A program made the position numbers and the translations under genes. A stretch of 64,000 nucleotides of DNA from Paragordius varius (taxonomy: Eukaryota > Nematomorpha). This document shows, piece by piece, positions 1-12,570 of the stretch (position 1 is its first letter; each line of letters starts with the position of its first letter). Location: assembly GCA_964247055.1 (NCBI GenBank), contig OZ176056.1, forward strand, positions 9,052,001 to 9,116,000. Reading direction: 5' to 3'. The notes below the pieces were generated by a model. That model was not told where the DNA came from, ran no database searches, and was given only the letters and a program-made list of their open reading frames with translations.

Positions 1-1097
1 GTGGGCGTCTGTTTTCAAAAAAAACCGTTTTTCACACGGAGTGAGCCCGAACTGGGGGCCTATTTCAAAAAACGGGCGAAGCTATTGTCGGGGCATTCAT
101 TCAAGATTATATTTTTTCGATATTTGGATTTGAATGGGTCTACCGGTTTTCCTGTAGCAGATCACAAAGCCAACATTTTCCATTTTTATAAATATATAGA
201 TTTCTATAAATAATGTTTTATTATCCATATATCTTTTAACATCCTATACATATGATAGATACTCCTTACTCAGCAGCTATCGTCAAAGAAACGCTTGACT
301 AAAATTTTTGCCTTTTAAGAAGGAATACTAAAAATCCTTATCGAATTTTTACAGTCTCATACCTTGGGCAGAAAAACAATCAAAAAATTATTTTTGTGGA
401 CTTTGTTTTTTTTTTGAAAAAGATGGCATTTTACGGGGGGAGCGGGTAAAAAGAGGGACTAAGTTAAAAAAGCGAGACGACTATGTTCGGCGCAATCGAA
501 AATAACTAAATAAAAATCATATTTGAAATTGAATGGTCCAACACGTTCTCCGGAAAATTCTCTCAAAGACACGATTTTTGTGGGCGTCTGTTTTCAAAAA
601 AAACCGTTTTTCACACGGAGTGAGCCCGAACTGGGGGCCTATTTCAAAAAACGGGCGAAGCTATTGTCGGGGCATTCATTCAAGATTATATTTTTTCGAT
701 ATTTGGATTTGAATGTGTCTACCGGTTTTCCTGTAGCAGATCACAAAGCCAGCATTTTCCATTTTTATAATTATAGATTACTATAAATAATGTTTTATTA
801 TCCATATATTTTTCAACATCCTATACATATGATAGATACTCCTTACTCAGCAGCTATCGTCAAAGAAACGCTTGACTAAAATTTTTGCCTTTTAAGAAGG
901 AATACTAAAAATACTTATCGTATTTACAGTCTCATACCTTGGGCAGAAAAACAATCAAAAAATTATTTTTGTGGACTTTGTTTTTTTTTTGAAAAAGGTG
1001 GCATTTTACGGGGGGAGCGGGTAAAAAGAGGGACTAAGTTAAAAAAGCGAGACGACTATGTTCGGCGCAATCGAAAATAACTAAATAAAAATCATAT
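1..1097 (+). repeat. Edge units: partial unit and unit 523
   Basis: A partial unit (1-522) and one complete unit (523-1097). Both carry GTGGGCGTCTG and the CACACGGAGTGAGCCCG form of subunit A. The second unit's tail has the rare ATACTTATCGTATTTACAG form (about 910), which is shared with tails at about 43251 and 44405 and marks the start of the long-range duplication. Confidence 0.9.
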
Positions 1098-3405
1098 TTG
1101 AAATTGAATGGTCCAACACGTTCTCCGGAAAATTCTCTCAAAGACACGATTTTTGTGGACGTCTGTTTTCAAAAAAAAAACGTTTTTCACACGGAGTGAG
1201 CCCGAACTGGGGGCCTATTTCAAAAAACGGGCGAAGCTATTGTCGGGGCATTCATTCAAGATTATACTTTTTCGATATTTGGATTTGAATGGGTCTACCG
1301 GTTTTCCTGTAGCAGATCACAAAGCCAGCATTTTCCATTTTTATAAATATAGATTACTATAAATAATGTTTTATTATCCATATATTTTTCAACATCCTAT
1401 ACATATGATAGATACTCCTTACTCAGCAGCTATCGTCAAAGAAACGCTTGACTAATATTTTTGCCATTTAAGAAGGAATACTAAAAATCCTTATCGAATT
1501 TTTACAGTCTCATACCTTGGGCAGAAAAACAATCAAAAAATTATTTTTGTGGACTTTGTTTTTTTTTTGAAAAAGGTGGCATTTTGTGGGAGCGGGTAAA
1601 AAGAGGGACTAAGTTAAAAAAGCGAGACGACTATGTTTGGCGCAATCGAAAATAACTAAATAAAAATCATATTTGAAATTGAATGGTCCAACACGTTCTC
1701 CGGAAAATTGTCTCAAAGACACGATTTTTGTGGACGTCTGTTTTCAAAAACACACCCATTTTTCACACGGGGTAGGCCCGAACTGGTGGCCTATTTGAAA
1801 AACACGGGCGAAGCTATTGACGGGGCATTCATTCAAGATTATATTTTTTCGATGTTTGTATTTGAATGGATCTACCGGTTTTCCTGTAGCAGATCACAAA
1901 GCCAGCATTTTCCATTTTTATAAATATATAGATTTCTATAAATAATGTTTTATTATCCATATATCTTTTAACATCCTATACATATGATAGATACTCCTTA
2001 CTCAGCAGCTATCGTCAAAGAAACGCTTGACTAAAATTTTTGCCTTTTAAGAAGGAATACTAAAAATCCTTATCGAATTTTTACAGTCTCATACCTTGGG
2101 GAGAAAAACAATCAAAAAATTATTTTTGTGGACTTTGTTTTTTTTTTGAAAAAGGTGGCATTTTGTGGGAGCGGGTAAAAAGAGGGACTAAGTTAAAAAA
2201 GCGAGACGACTATGTTCGGCGCAATCGAAAATAACTAAATAAAAATCATATTTGAAATTGAATGGTCCAACACGTTCTCCGGAAAATTCTCTCAAAGACA
2301 CGATTTTTGTGGACGTCTGTTTTCAAAAAAAAAACGTTTTTCACACGGAGTGAGCCCGAACTGGGGGCCTATTTCAAAAAACGGGCGAAGCTATTGTCGG
2401 GGCATTCATTCAAGATTATACTTTTTCGATATTTGGATTTGAATGGGTCTACCGGTTTTCCTGTAGCAGATCACAAAGCCAGCATTTTCCATTTTTATAA
2501 ATATAGATTACTATAAATAATGTTTTATTATCCATATATTTTTCAACATCCTATACATATGATAGATACTCCTTACTCAGCAGCTATCGTCAAAGAAACG
2601 CTTGACTAATATTTTTGCCATTTAAGAAGGAATACTAAAAATCCTTATCGAATTTTTACAGTCTCATACCTTGGGCAGAAAAACAATCAAAAAATTATTT
2701 TTGTGGACTTTGTTTTTTTTTTGGAAAAGGTGGCATTTTGTGGGAGCGGGTAAAAAGAGGGACTAAGTTAAAAAAGCGAGACGACTATGTTTGGCGCAAT
2801 CGAAAATAACTAAATAAAAATCATATTTGAAATTGAATGGTCCAACACGTTCTCCGGAAAATTGTCTCAAAGACACGATTTTTGTGGACGTCTGTTTTCA
2901 AAAACACACCCATTTTTCACACGGGGTAGGCCCGAACTGGTGGCCTATTTGAAAAACACGGGCGAAGCTATTGACGGGGCATTCATTCAAGATTATATTT
3001 TTTCGATGTTTGTATTTGAATGGATCTACCGGTTTTCCTGTAGCAGATCACAAAGCCAGCATTTTCCATTTTTATAAATATATAGATTTCTATAAATAAT
3101 GTTTTATTATCCATATATCTTTTAACATCCTATACATATGATAGATACTCCTTACTCAGCAGCTATCGTCAAAGAAACGCTTGACTAAAATTTTTGCCTT
3201 TTAAGAAGGAATACTAAAAATCCTTATCGAATTTTTACAGTCTCATACCTTGGGGAGAAAAACAATCAAAAAATTATTTTTGTGGACTTTGTTTTTTTTT
3301 TGAAAAAGGTGGTTTACGGGGGGAGCGGGTAAAAAGAGGGACTAAGTTAAAAAAGCGAGACGACTATGTTCGGCGCAATCGAAAATAACTAAATAAAAAT
3401 TATAT
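1098..3405 (+). repeat. 1154-bp dimeric higher-order repeat, two copies
   Basis: Units start at 1098, 1673, 2252 and 2827. The pair 1098+1673 is repeated by 2252+2827 at a period of 1154 bp with almost no differences. The first member has an A10 tract before CGTTTTTCACACGG. The second has CAAAAACACACCC with GGTAGGCCCG and GAACTGGTGGCC. The tail of the first member has CTAATATTTTTGCCATTT, a private marker. Confidence 0.93.
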
Positions 3406-6400
3406 TAGAAATTGGATGATCCAACACGTTCTCCGGAAAATTGTCTCAAAGACACGATTTTTGTGGACGTCTGTTTTCAAAAAAACCCATTTTTCACACG
3501 GGGTGGGCCCGAACTGTGGGCCTATTTCAAAAAACGGGTGAAGCTATTGACGGGGCATTCATTCAAGATTATATTTTTTCGATGTTTGTATTTGAATGGG
3601 TCTACCGGTTTTCCTGTAGCAGATCACAAAGCCAGCATTTTCCATTTTTATAAATATATAGATTTCTATAAATAATGTTTTATTATCCATATATCTTTTA
3701 ACATCCTATACATATGATAGATACTCCTTACTCAGCAGCTATCGTCAAAGAAACGCTTGACTTAAATTTTTGCCTTTTAAGAAGGAATACTAAAAATCCT
3801 TATCGAATTTTTACAGTCTCATACCTTGGGGAGAAAAACAATCAAAAAATTATTTTTGTGGACTTTGTTTTTTTTTTGAAAAAGGTGGTTTACGGGGGGA
3901 GCGGGTAAAAAGAGGGACTAAGTTAAAAAAGCGAGACGACTATGTTCGGCGCAATCGAAAATAACTAAATAAAAATTATATTAGAAATTGGATGATCCAA
4001 CACGTTCTCCGGAAATTTGTCTCAAAGACACGATTTTTGTGGACGTCTGTTTTCAAAAAAACCCATTTTTCACACGGGGTGGGCCCGAACTGTGGGCCTA
4101 TTTCAAAAAACGGGTGAAGCTATTGTCGGGGCATTCATCCAAGATTATATTTTTTCGATGTTTGGATTTGAATGGGTCTACCGGTTTTCCTGTAGCAGAT
4201 CACAAAGCCAGCATTTTCCATTTTTATAAATATATAGATTACTATAAATAATGTTTTATTATCCATATATCTTTTAACATCCTATACATATGATAGATAC
4301 TCCTTACTCAGCAGCTATCATCAAAGAAACGGTGGACTAAAATTTTTGCCTTTTAACAGGGAATACGTGGAATCCACATTGAATTTTTACGGTCTCATAC
4401 CTTAGGCAAAAAATCGATTAAAAAAATATTTTTGTGGACTTTGTTTTTTTTGAAAAAGGTGGCATTTTACGGGGGGAGCGGGTAAAAAGAGAGACTAATT
4501 TTAAAAAGCGAGACGACTATGTTCGGCGCAATCGAAAATAACTAAATAAAAATTATATTAGAAATTGGATGGTCCAACACGTTCTCCGGAAAATTGTCTC
4601 AAAGACACGATTTTTGTGAACGTCTGTTTTCAAAAACACACCCATTTTTCACACGGGGTGGGCCCGAACTGGGGGCCTATTTCAAAAACACGGGCGAAGC
4701 TATTGACGGGGCATTCATTCAAGATTATATTTTTTCGATGTTTGTATTTGAATGGATCTACCGGTTTTCCTGTAGCAGATCACAAAGCCAGCATTTTCCA
4801 TTTTTATAAATATATAGATTTCTATAAATAATGTTTTATTATCCATATATCTTTTAACATCCTATACATATGATAGATACTCCTTACTCAGCAGCTATCG
4901 TCAAAGAAACGCTTGACTAAAATTTTTGCCTTTTAAGAAGGAATACTAAAAATCCTTATCGAATTTTTACAGTCTCATACCTTGGGGAGAAAAACAATCA
5001 AAAAATTATTTTTGTGGACTTTGTTTTTTTTTTGAAAAAGGTGGTTTACGGGGGGAGCGGGTAAAAAGAGGGACTAAGTTAAAAAAGCGAGACGACTATG
5101 TTCGGCGCAATCGAAAATAACTAAATAAAAATTATATTAGAAATTGGATGATCCAACACGTTCTCCGTAAAATTGTCTCAAAGACACGATTTTTGTGGAC
5201 GTCTGTTTTCAAAAAAACCCATTTTTCACACGGGGTGGGCCCGAACTGTGGGCCTATTTCAAAAAACGGGTGAAGCTATTGACGGGGCATTCATTCAAGA
5301 TTATATTTTTTCGATGTTTGTATTTGAATGGGTCTACCGGTTTTCCTGTAGCAGATCACAAAGCCAGCATTTTCCATTTTTATAAATATATAGATTTCTA
5401 TAAATAATGTTTTATTATCCATATATCTTTTAACATCCTATACATATGATAGATACTCCTTACTCAGCAGCTATCGTCAAAGAAACGCTTGACTTAAATT
5501 TTTGCCTTTTAAGAAGGAATACTAAAAATCCTTATCGAATTTTTACAGTCTCATACCTTGGGGAGAAAAACAATCAAAAAATTATTTTTGTGGACTTTGT
5601 TTTTTTTTTGAAAAAGGTGGTTTACGGGGGGAGCGGGTAAAAAGAGGGACTAAGTTAAAAAAGCGAGACGACTATGTTCGGCGCAATCGAAAATAACTAA
5701 ATAAAAATTATATTAGAAATTGGATGATCCAACACGTTCTCCGGAAAATTGTCTCAAAGACACGATTTTTGTGGACGTCTGTTTTCAAAAAAACCCATTT
5801 TTCACACGGGGTGGGCCCGAACTGTGGGCCTATTTCAAAAAACGGGTGAAGCTATTGACGGGGCATTCATTCAAGATTATATTTTTTCGATGTTTGTATT
5901 TGAATGGGTCTACCGGTTTTCCTGTAGCAGATCACAAAGCCAGCATTTTCCATTTTTATAAATATATAGATTTCTATAAATAATGTTTTATTATCCATAT
6001 ATCTTTTAACATCCTATACATATGATAGATACTCCTTACTCAGCAGCTATCGTCAAAGAAACGCTTGACTTAAATTTTTGCCTTTTAAGAAGGAATACTA
6101 AAAATCCTTATCGAATTTTTACAGTCTCATACCTTGGGGAGAAAAACAATCAAAAAATTATTTTTGTGGACTTTGTTTTTTTTTTGAAAAAGGTGGTTTA
6201 CGGGGGGAGCGGGTAAAAAGAGGGACTAAGTTAAAAAAGCGAGACGACTATGTTCGGCGCAATCGAAAATAACTAAATAAAAATTATATTAGAAATTGGA
6301 TGATCCAACACGTTCTCCGGAAATTTGTCTCAAAGACACGATTTTTGTGGACGTCTGTTTTCAAAAAAACCCATTTTTCACACGGGGTTTGCCCGAACTG

Positions 6401-7446
6401 TGGGCCTATTTCAAAAAACGGGTGAAGCTATTGTCGGGGCATTCATCCAAGATTATATTTTTTCGATGTTTGGATTTGAATGGGTCTACCGGTTTTCCTG
6501 TAGCAGATCACAAAGCCAGCATTTTCCATTTTTATAAATATATAGATTACTATAAATAATGTTTTATTATCCATATATCTTTTAACATCCTATACATATG
6601 ATAGATACTCCTTACTCAGCAGCTATCATCAAAGAAACGGTGGACTAAAATTTTTGCCTTTTAACAGGGAATACGTGGAATCCACATTGAATTTTTACGG
6701 TCTCATACCTTAGGCAAAAAATCGATTAAAAAAATATTTTTGTGGACTTTGTTTTTTTTGAAAAAGGTGGCATTTTACGGGGGGAGCGGGTAAAAAGAGA
6801 GACTAATTTTAAAAAGCGAGACGACTATGTTCGGCGCAATCGAAAATAACTAAATAAAAATTATATTAGAAATTGGATGGTCCAACACGTTCTCCGGAAA
6901 ATTGTCTCAAAGACACGATTTTTGTGAACGTCTGTTTTCAAAAACACACCCATTTTTCACACGGGGTGGGCCCGAACTGGGGGCCTATTTCAAAAAAACG
7001 GGCGAAGCTATTGACGGGGCATTCATTCAAGATTATATTTTTTCGATGTTTGTATTTGAATGGGTCTACCGGTTTTCCTGTAGCAGATCACAAAGCCAGC
7101 ATATTCCATTTTTATAAATATATAGATTTCTATAAATAATGTTTTATTATCCATATATCTTTTAACATCCTATACATATGATAGATACTCCTTACTCAGC
7201 ACCTATCGTCAAAGAAACGCTTGACTAAAATTTTTGCCTTTTAAGAAGGAATACTAAAAACCTTATCGAATTTTTACAGTCTCATACCTTGGGCAGAAAA
7301 ACAATCAAAAAATTATTTTTGTGGACTTTGTTTTTTTTTGAAAAAGGTGGCATTTTACGGGGGGAGCGGGTAAAAAGAGGGACTAAGTTAAAAACGCGAG
7401 ACGACTATGTTCGGCGCAATCGATAATAACTAAATAAAAATCATAT
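3406..7446 (+). repeat. 1732-bp trimeric higher-order repeat with one extra unit
   Basis: Units start at 3406, 3982, 4559, 5138, 5714, 6290 and 6867. Call the three variants P, Q and R. P has GGATGATCC, GAACTGTGGGCC and GACGGGG. Q has CCGGAAATTTGTC, CATTCATCC and the CGGTGGACTAAAA tail. R has TTTGTGAACGTC and CAAAAACACACCC. The order here is P Q R P P Q R. The unit at 5138 is an extra P carrying CTCCGTAAAATTG. The matching region at 45746-49209 reads P Q R P Q R. Confidence 0.92.
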
Positions 7447-8595
7447 TTGAAATTGAATGGTCCAACACGTTCTCCGGAAAATTCTCTCAAAGACACGATT
7501 TTTGTGGACGTCTGTTTTCATAAAAAACCCATTTTTCACATGGGGTGGGCCCGAACTGGGGGCCTATTCAAAAAACGGGCGAAGCTATTGTCGGGGCATT
7601 CATTCAAGATTATATTTTTTCGATATTTGTATTTTAATGGGTCTACCGGTTTTCCTGTAGCAGATCACAAAGCCAGCATTTTCCATTTTTATAAATATAG
7701 ATTACTATAAATAATGTTTTATTATCCATATATCTTTCAACATCCTATACATATGATAGATACTCCTTACTCAGCAGCTATCGACAAAGAAACGCTTGAC
7801 TAAAATTTTTGCCTTTAAAGAGGAATACTAAAAATCCTTATCGAATTTTTACAGTCTCATACCTTGGGCAGAAAAACAATCAAAAAATTATTTTTGTGGA
7901 CTTTGTTTTTTTTTTTGATAAAGGTGGCATTTTACGTTGGGAGCGGGTAAAAAGAGGGACTAAGTTAAAAACGCGAGACGACTATGTTCGGCGCAATCGA
8001 TAATAACTAAATAAAAATCATATTTGAAATTGAATGGTCCAACACGTTCTCCGGAAAATTCTCTCAAAGACACGATTTTTGTGGGCGTCTGTTTTCAAAA
8101 AAAACCCATTTTCCACATGGGGTGGGCCCGAACTGTGAGTCTATTTCAAAAAACGGACGAAGCTATTGTCGAGGCATTCATTCAAGATTATATTTTTTCG
8201 ATGTTTTATTTGAATGGGTCTACCGGTTTTCCTGTATCAGATCACAAAGCCAGCATTTTCCATTTTTATAAATATATAGATTACCATAAATAATGTTTTA
8301 TTATCCATATATCTTTTAACATCCTATACATATGATAGATACTCCTTACTCAGCAGCTATCATCAAAGAAACGCTTGACTAAAATTTTTGCCTTTTAACA
8401 GGGAATACGTGGAATCCATATTGAATTTATACAGTCTCATACCTTAGGCAGAAAAACAATCTAAAAAATTATTTTTATGGACTTTGTTTTTTTTGAAAAA
8501 GGTGGCATTTTACGGGGGGAGCGGGTAAAAAGAGGGACTAAGATAAAAAAGTGAGTCGACTATGTTCAGCGCGATCGAAAATAAGAAAATTATAT
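7447..8595 (+). repeat. Two transitional units (7447, 8024)
   Basis: The unit at 7447 has CATAAAAAACCC and GCCTATTCAAAAAACGGG in its first half. Its tail carries TTTAAAGAGG and GATAAAGGTGGC. In the downstream copy those two halves belong to two different units (49210 and 49778), so this unit looks like a crossover product. The unit at 8024 has CCCATTTTCCACATGG and CTGTGAGTC, matching 50847, but with the GATGTTTTATTTG deletion. Confidence 0.8.
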
Positions 8596-11500
8596 TTGAA
8601 ATTGGATGGTCCAACATGTTCTCCAGAAAATTGTCTCAAAGACACGATTTTTGTGGACTTCTGTTTACAAAAAAAACCGTTTTTCAGACGGAGTGAGCCC
8701 GAACTGGGGGCCTATTTCAAAAAACTGGCGAAGCTATTGTCGGGGCATTCATTCAAGATTATATTTTTTCGATGTTTGTATTTGAATGGGTCTACCGGTT
8801 TTCCTGTAGCAGATCACAAAGCCAGGATTTTCCATTTTTATAAATATATAGATTACTATAAATAATGTTTTATTATCCATATTAAACATCCTATACATAT
8901 GATAGATACTCCTTACTCAGCAGCTATCATCAAAGAAACGCTTGACTAAAATTTTTGCCTTTAAAGAGGAATACTAAAAATCCTTTACGAATTTTTACAG
9001 TCTTATACCTTGGGCAGAAAAACAATCAAAAAATTATTTTTGTGGATTTTGTTTTTTTTTGAAAAAGGTGGCATTTTACGCGGGGAGCGGGTAAAAAGAG
9101 GGACTAAGTTAAAAAAGCGAGACGACTATGTTCGGCGCAATCGAAAATAACTAAATAAAAATCATATTTGAAATTGGATGGTCCAACACGTTCTCCGGAA
9201 AATTGTCTCAAAGACACGATTTTTGTGGACTTATGTTTTCAAAAAAAAACCGTTTTTAACACGGGGCGGGCCCGAACTGGGGGCCTATTTCAAAAAACGG
9301 GCGAAGCTATTGTCGAAGCATTCATTCAAGATTATATTTTTATAATGTTTGGATTTGAATGGGTCTACCGGTCTTCCTGTAGCAGATCACAAAGCCAGCA
9401 TTTTCCATTTTTATAAATATATAGATTACCATAAATAATGTTTTATTATCCATATATCTTTTAACATCCTATACATATGATAGATACTCCTTACTCAGCA
9501 GCTATCATCAAAGAAACGCTTGACTAAAATTTTTGCCTTTTAAGAGGTAATACTAAAAATCCTTATCGAATTTTTGCAGTCTTATACCTTGGGCAGAAAA
9601 ACAATCAAAATATTATTTTTGTGGACTTTGTTTTTTTTTGAAAAAGGTGTCATTTAACGTTGGGAGCGGGTAAAAAGAGGGACTAAGTTAAAAAAGCGAG
9701 ACGACTATGTTCGGCGCAATCGAAAATAACTAAATTAATTCATATTTGAAATTGAATGGTCCAACACGTTCTCCGGAAATACACGATTTTTGTGGACTTC
9801 TGTTTTCAAAAAAAAACCGTTTTTCACACGGGGTGGGCCCGAACTGGGGGCCTATTTCAAAAAACGGGCGAAGCTATTGTCGGGGCATTCATTCAAGATT
9901 ATATTTTTTCGATGTTTGTATTTGAATGGGTCTACCGGTTTTCCTGTAGCAGATCACAAAGCCAGGATTTTCCATTTTTATAAATATATAGATTACTATA
10001 AATAATGTTTTATTATCCATATTAAACATCCTATACATATGATAGATACTCCTTACTCAGCAGCTATCATCAAAGAAACGCTTGACTAAAATTTTTGCCT
10101 TTAAAGAGGAATACTAAAAATCCTTTACGAATTTTTACAGTCTTATACCTTGGGCAGAAAAACAATCAAAAAAATATTTTTGTGGACTTTGTTTTTTATG
10201 AAAAAGGTGGCATTTTACGGGGGGAGCGGGTAAAAAGAGGGACTAAGATAAAAAAGTGAGTCGACTATGTTTAGCACGATCGAAAATAAGAAAATTATAT
10301 TTGAAATTGGATGGTCCAACATGTTCTCCGGAAAATTGTCTCAAAGACACGATTTTTGTGGACTTCTGTTGTTTTCAAAAAAAACCGTTTTTCAGACGGA
10401 GTGAGCCCGAACTGGGGGCCTATTTCAAAAAACGGGCGAAGCTATTGTCGGGGCATTCATTCAAGATTATATTTTTTCGATGTTTGTATTTGAATGGGTC
10501 TACCGGTTTTCCTGTAGCAGATCACAAAGCCAGCATTTTCCATTTTTATAAATATATAGATTACTATAAATAATATTTTATTATCCATATTAAACATCCT
10601 ATAAATATGATAGATACTCCTTACTCAGCAGCTATCATCAAAGAAACGCTTGACTAAAATTTTTGCCTTTAAAGAGGAATACTAAAAATCCTTTACGAAT
10701 TTTTACAGTCTTATACCTTGGGCAGAAAAACAATCAAAAAATTATTTTTGTGGACTTTGTTTTTTTTGAAAAAGGTGGCATTTTACGGGGGGGAGCGGGT
10801 AAAAAGAGGGACTAAGTTAAAAAATCGAGACGACTATGTTCGGCGCAATCGAAAATAACTAAATAAAAATCATATTTGAAATTGAATGGTCCAACACGTT
10901 CTCCGGAAATACACGATATTTGTGGACTTCTGTTTTCAAAAAAAAACCGTTTTTCACAGGGGGTGGGCCCGAACTGTGGCCTATTTCAAAAAACGGGCGA
11001 AGCTATTGTCGGGGCATTCATTCAAGATTATATTTTTTCGATGTTTGTATTTGAATGGGTCTACCGGTTTTCCTGTAGCAGATCACAAAGCCAGGATTTT
11101 CCATTTTTATAAATATATAGATTACTATAAATAATGTTTTATTATCCATATTAAACATCCTATACATATGATAGATACTCCTTACTCAGCAGCTATCATC
11201 AAAGAAACGCTTGACTAAAATTTTTGCCTTTAAAGAGGAATACTAAAAATCCTTTACGAATTTTTACAGTCTTATACCTTAGGCAGAAAAACAATCTAAA
11301 AAATTATTTTTATGGACTTTGTTTTTTTTGAAAAAGGTGGCATTTTACGGGGGGAGCGGGTAAAAAGAGGGACTAAGATAAAAAAGTGAGTCGACTATGT
11401 TCAGCGCGATCGAAAATAAGAAAATTATATTTGAAATTGGATGGTCCAACATGTTCTCCGGAAAATTGTCTCAAAGACACGATTTTTGTGGACTTCTGTT

Positions 11501-12570
11501 TACAAAAAAAACCGTTTTTCAGACGGAGTGAGCCCGAACTGGGGGCCTATTTCAAAAAACGGGCGAAGCTATTGTCGGGGCATTCATTCAAGATTATATT
11601 TTTTCGATGTTTGTATTTGAATGGGTCTACCGGTTTTCCTGTAGCAGATCACAAAGCCAGGATTTTCCATTTTTATAAATATATAGATTACTATAAATAA
11701 TGTTTTATTATCCATATTAAACATCCTATACATATGATAGATACTCCTTACTCAGCAGCTATCATCAAAGAAACGCTTGACTAAAATTTTTGCCTTTAAA
11801 GAGGAATACTAAAAATCCTTTACGAATTTTTACAGTCTTATACCTTGGGCAGAAAAACAATCAAAAAATTATTTTTGTGGATTTTGTTTTTTTTGAAAAA
11901 GGTGGCATTTTACGCGGGGAGCGGGTAAAAAGAGGGACTAAGTTAAAAAAGCGAGACGACTATGTTCGGCGCAATCGAAAAAAACTAAATAAAAATCATA
12001 TTTGAAATTGGATGGTCCAACACGTTCTCCGGAAAATTGTCTCAAAGACACGATTTTTGTGGACTTATGTTTTCAAAAAAAACCGTTTTTCAGACGGAGT
12101 GAGCCCGAACTGGGGGCCTATTTCAAACGGGCGAAGCTATTGTCGGGGCATTCATTCAAGATTATATTTTTTCGATGTTTGTATTTGAATGGGTCTACCG
12201 GTTTTCCTGTAGCAGATCACAAAGCCAGGATTTTCCATTTTTATAAATATATAGATTACTATAAAGAATGTTTTATTATCCATATTAAACATCCTATACA
12301 TATGATAGATACTCCTTACTCAGCAGCTATCATCAAAGAAACGCTTGACTAAAATTTTTGCCTTTAAAGAGGAATACTAAAAATCCTTTACGAATTTTTA
12401 CAGTCTTATACCTTGGGCAGAAAAACAATCAAAAAATTATTTTTGTGGATTTTGTTTTTTTTTGAAAAAGGTGGCATTTTACGCGGGGAGCGGGTAAAAA
12501 GAGGGACTAAGTTAAAAAAGCGAGACGACTATGTTCGGCGCAATCGAAAATAACTAAATAAAAATCATAT
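8596..12570 (+). repeat. Short-tail unit block with 1130-bp dimers
   Basis: Units start at 8596, 9168, 9746, 10301, 10876, 11431 and 12002. Most have the shortened ATCCATATTAAACATCC tail. The units at 9746 and 10876 also lack about 11 bp after CTCCGGAAA (CCGGAAATACACG), giving 555-bp units. The pairs 9746+10301 and 10876+11431 form a 1130-bp dimer. The unit at 12002 has a short deletion in TTTCAAACGGG and AAGAATGTTTTATT. Confidence 0.9.

Noticed and set aside
523-786. Open reading frames of 60-116 codons in almost every unit as protein-coding genes
   Set aside because: They repeat with the satellite period, occupy two overlapping frames, change frame with A-tract length and tolerate indels that are not multiples of three. 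No separate upstream or downstream signals exist.
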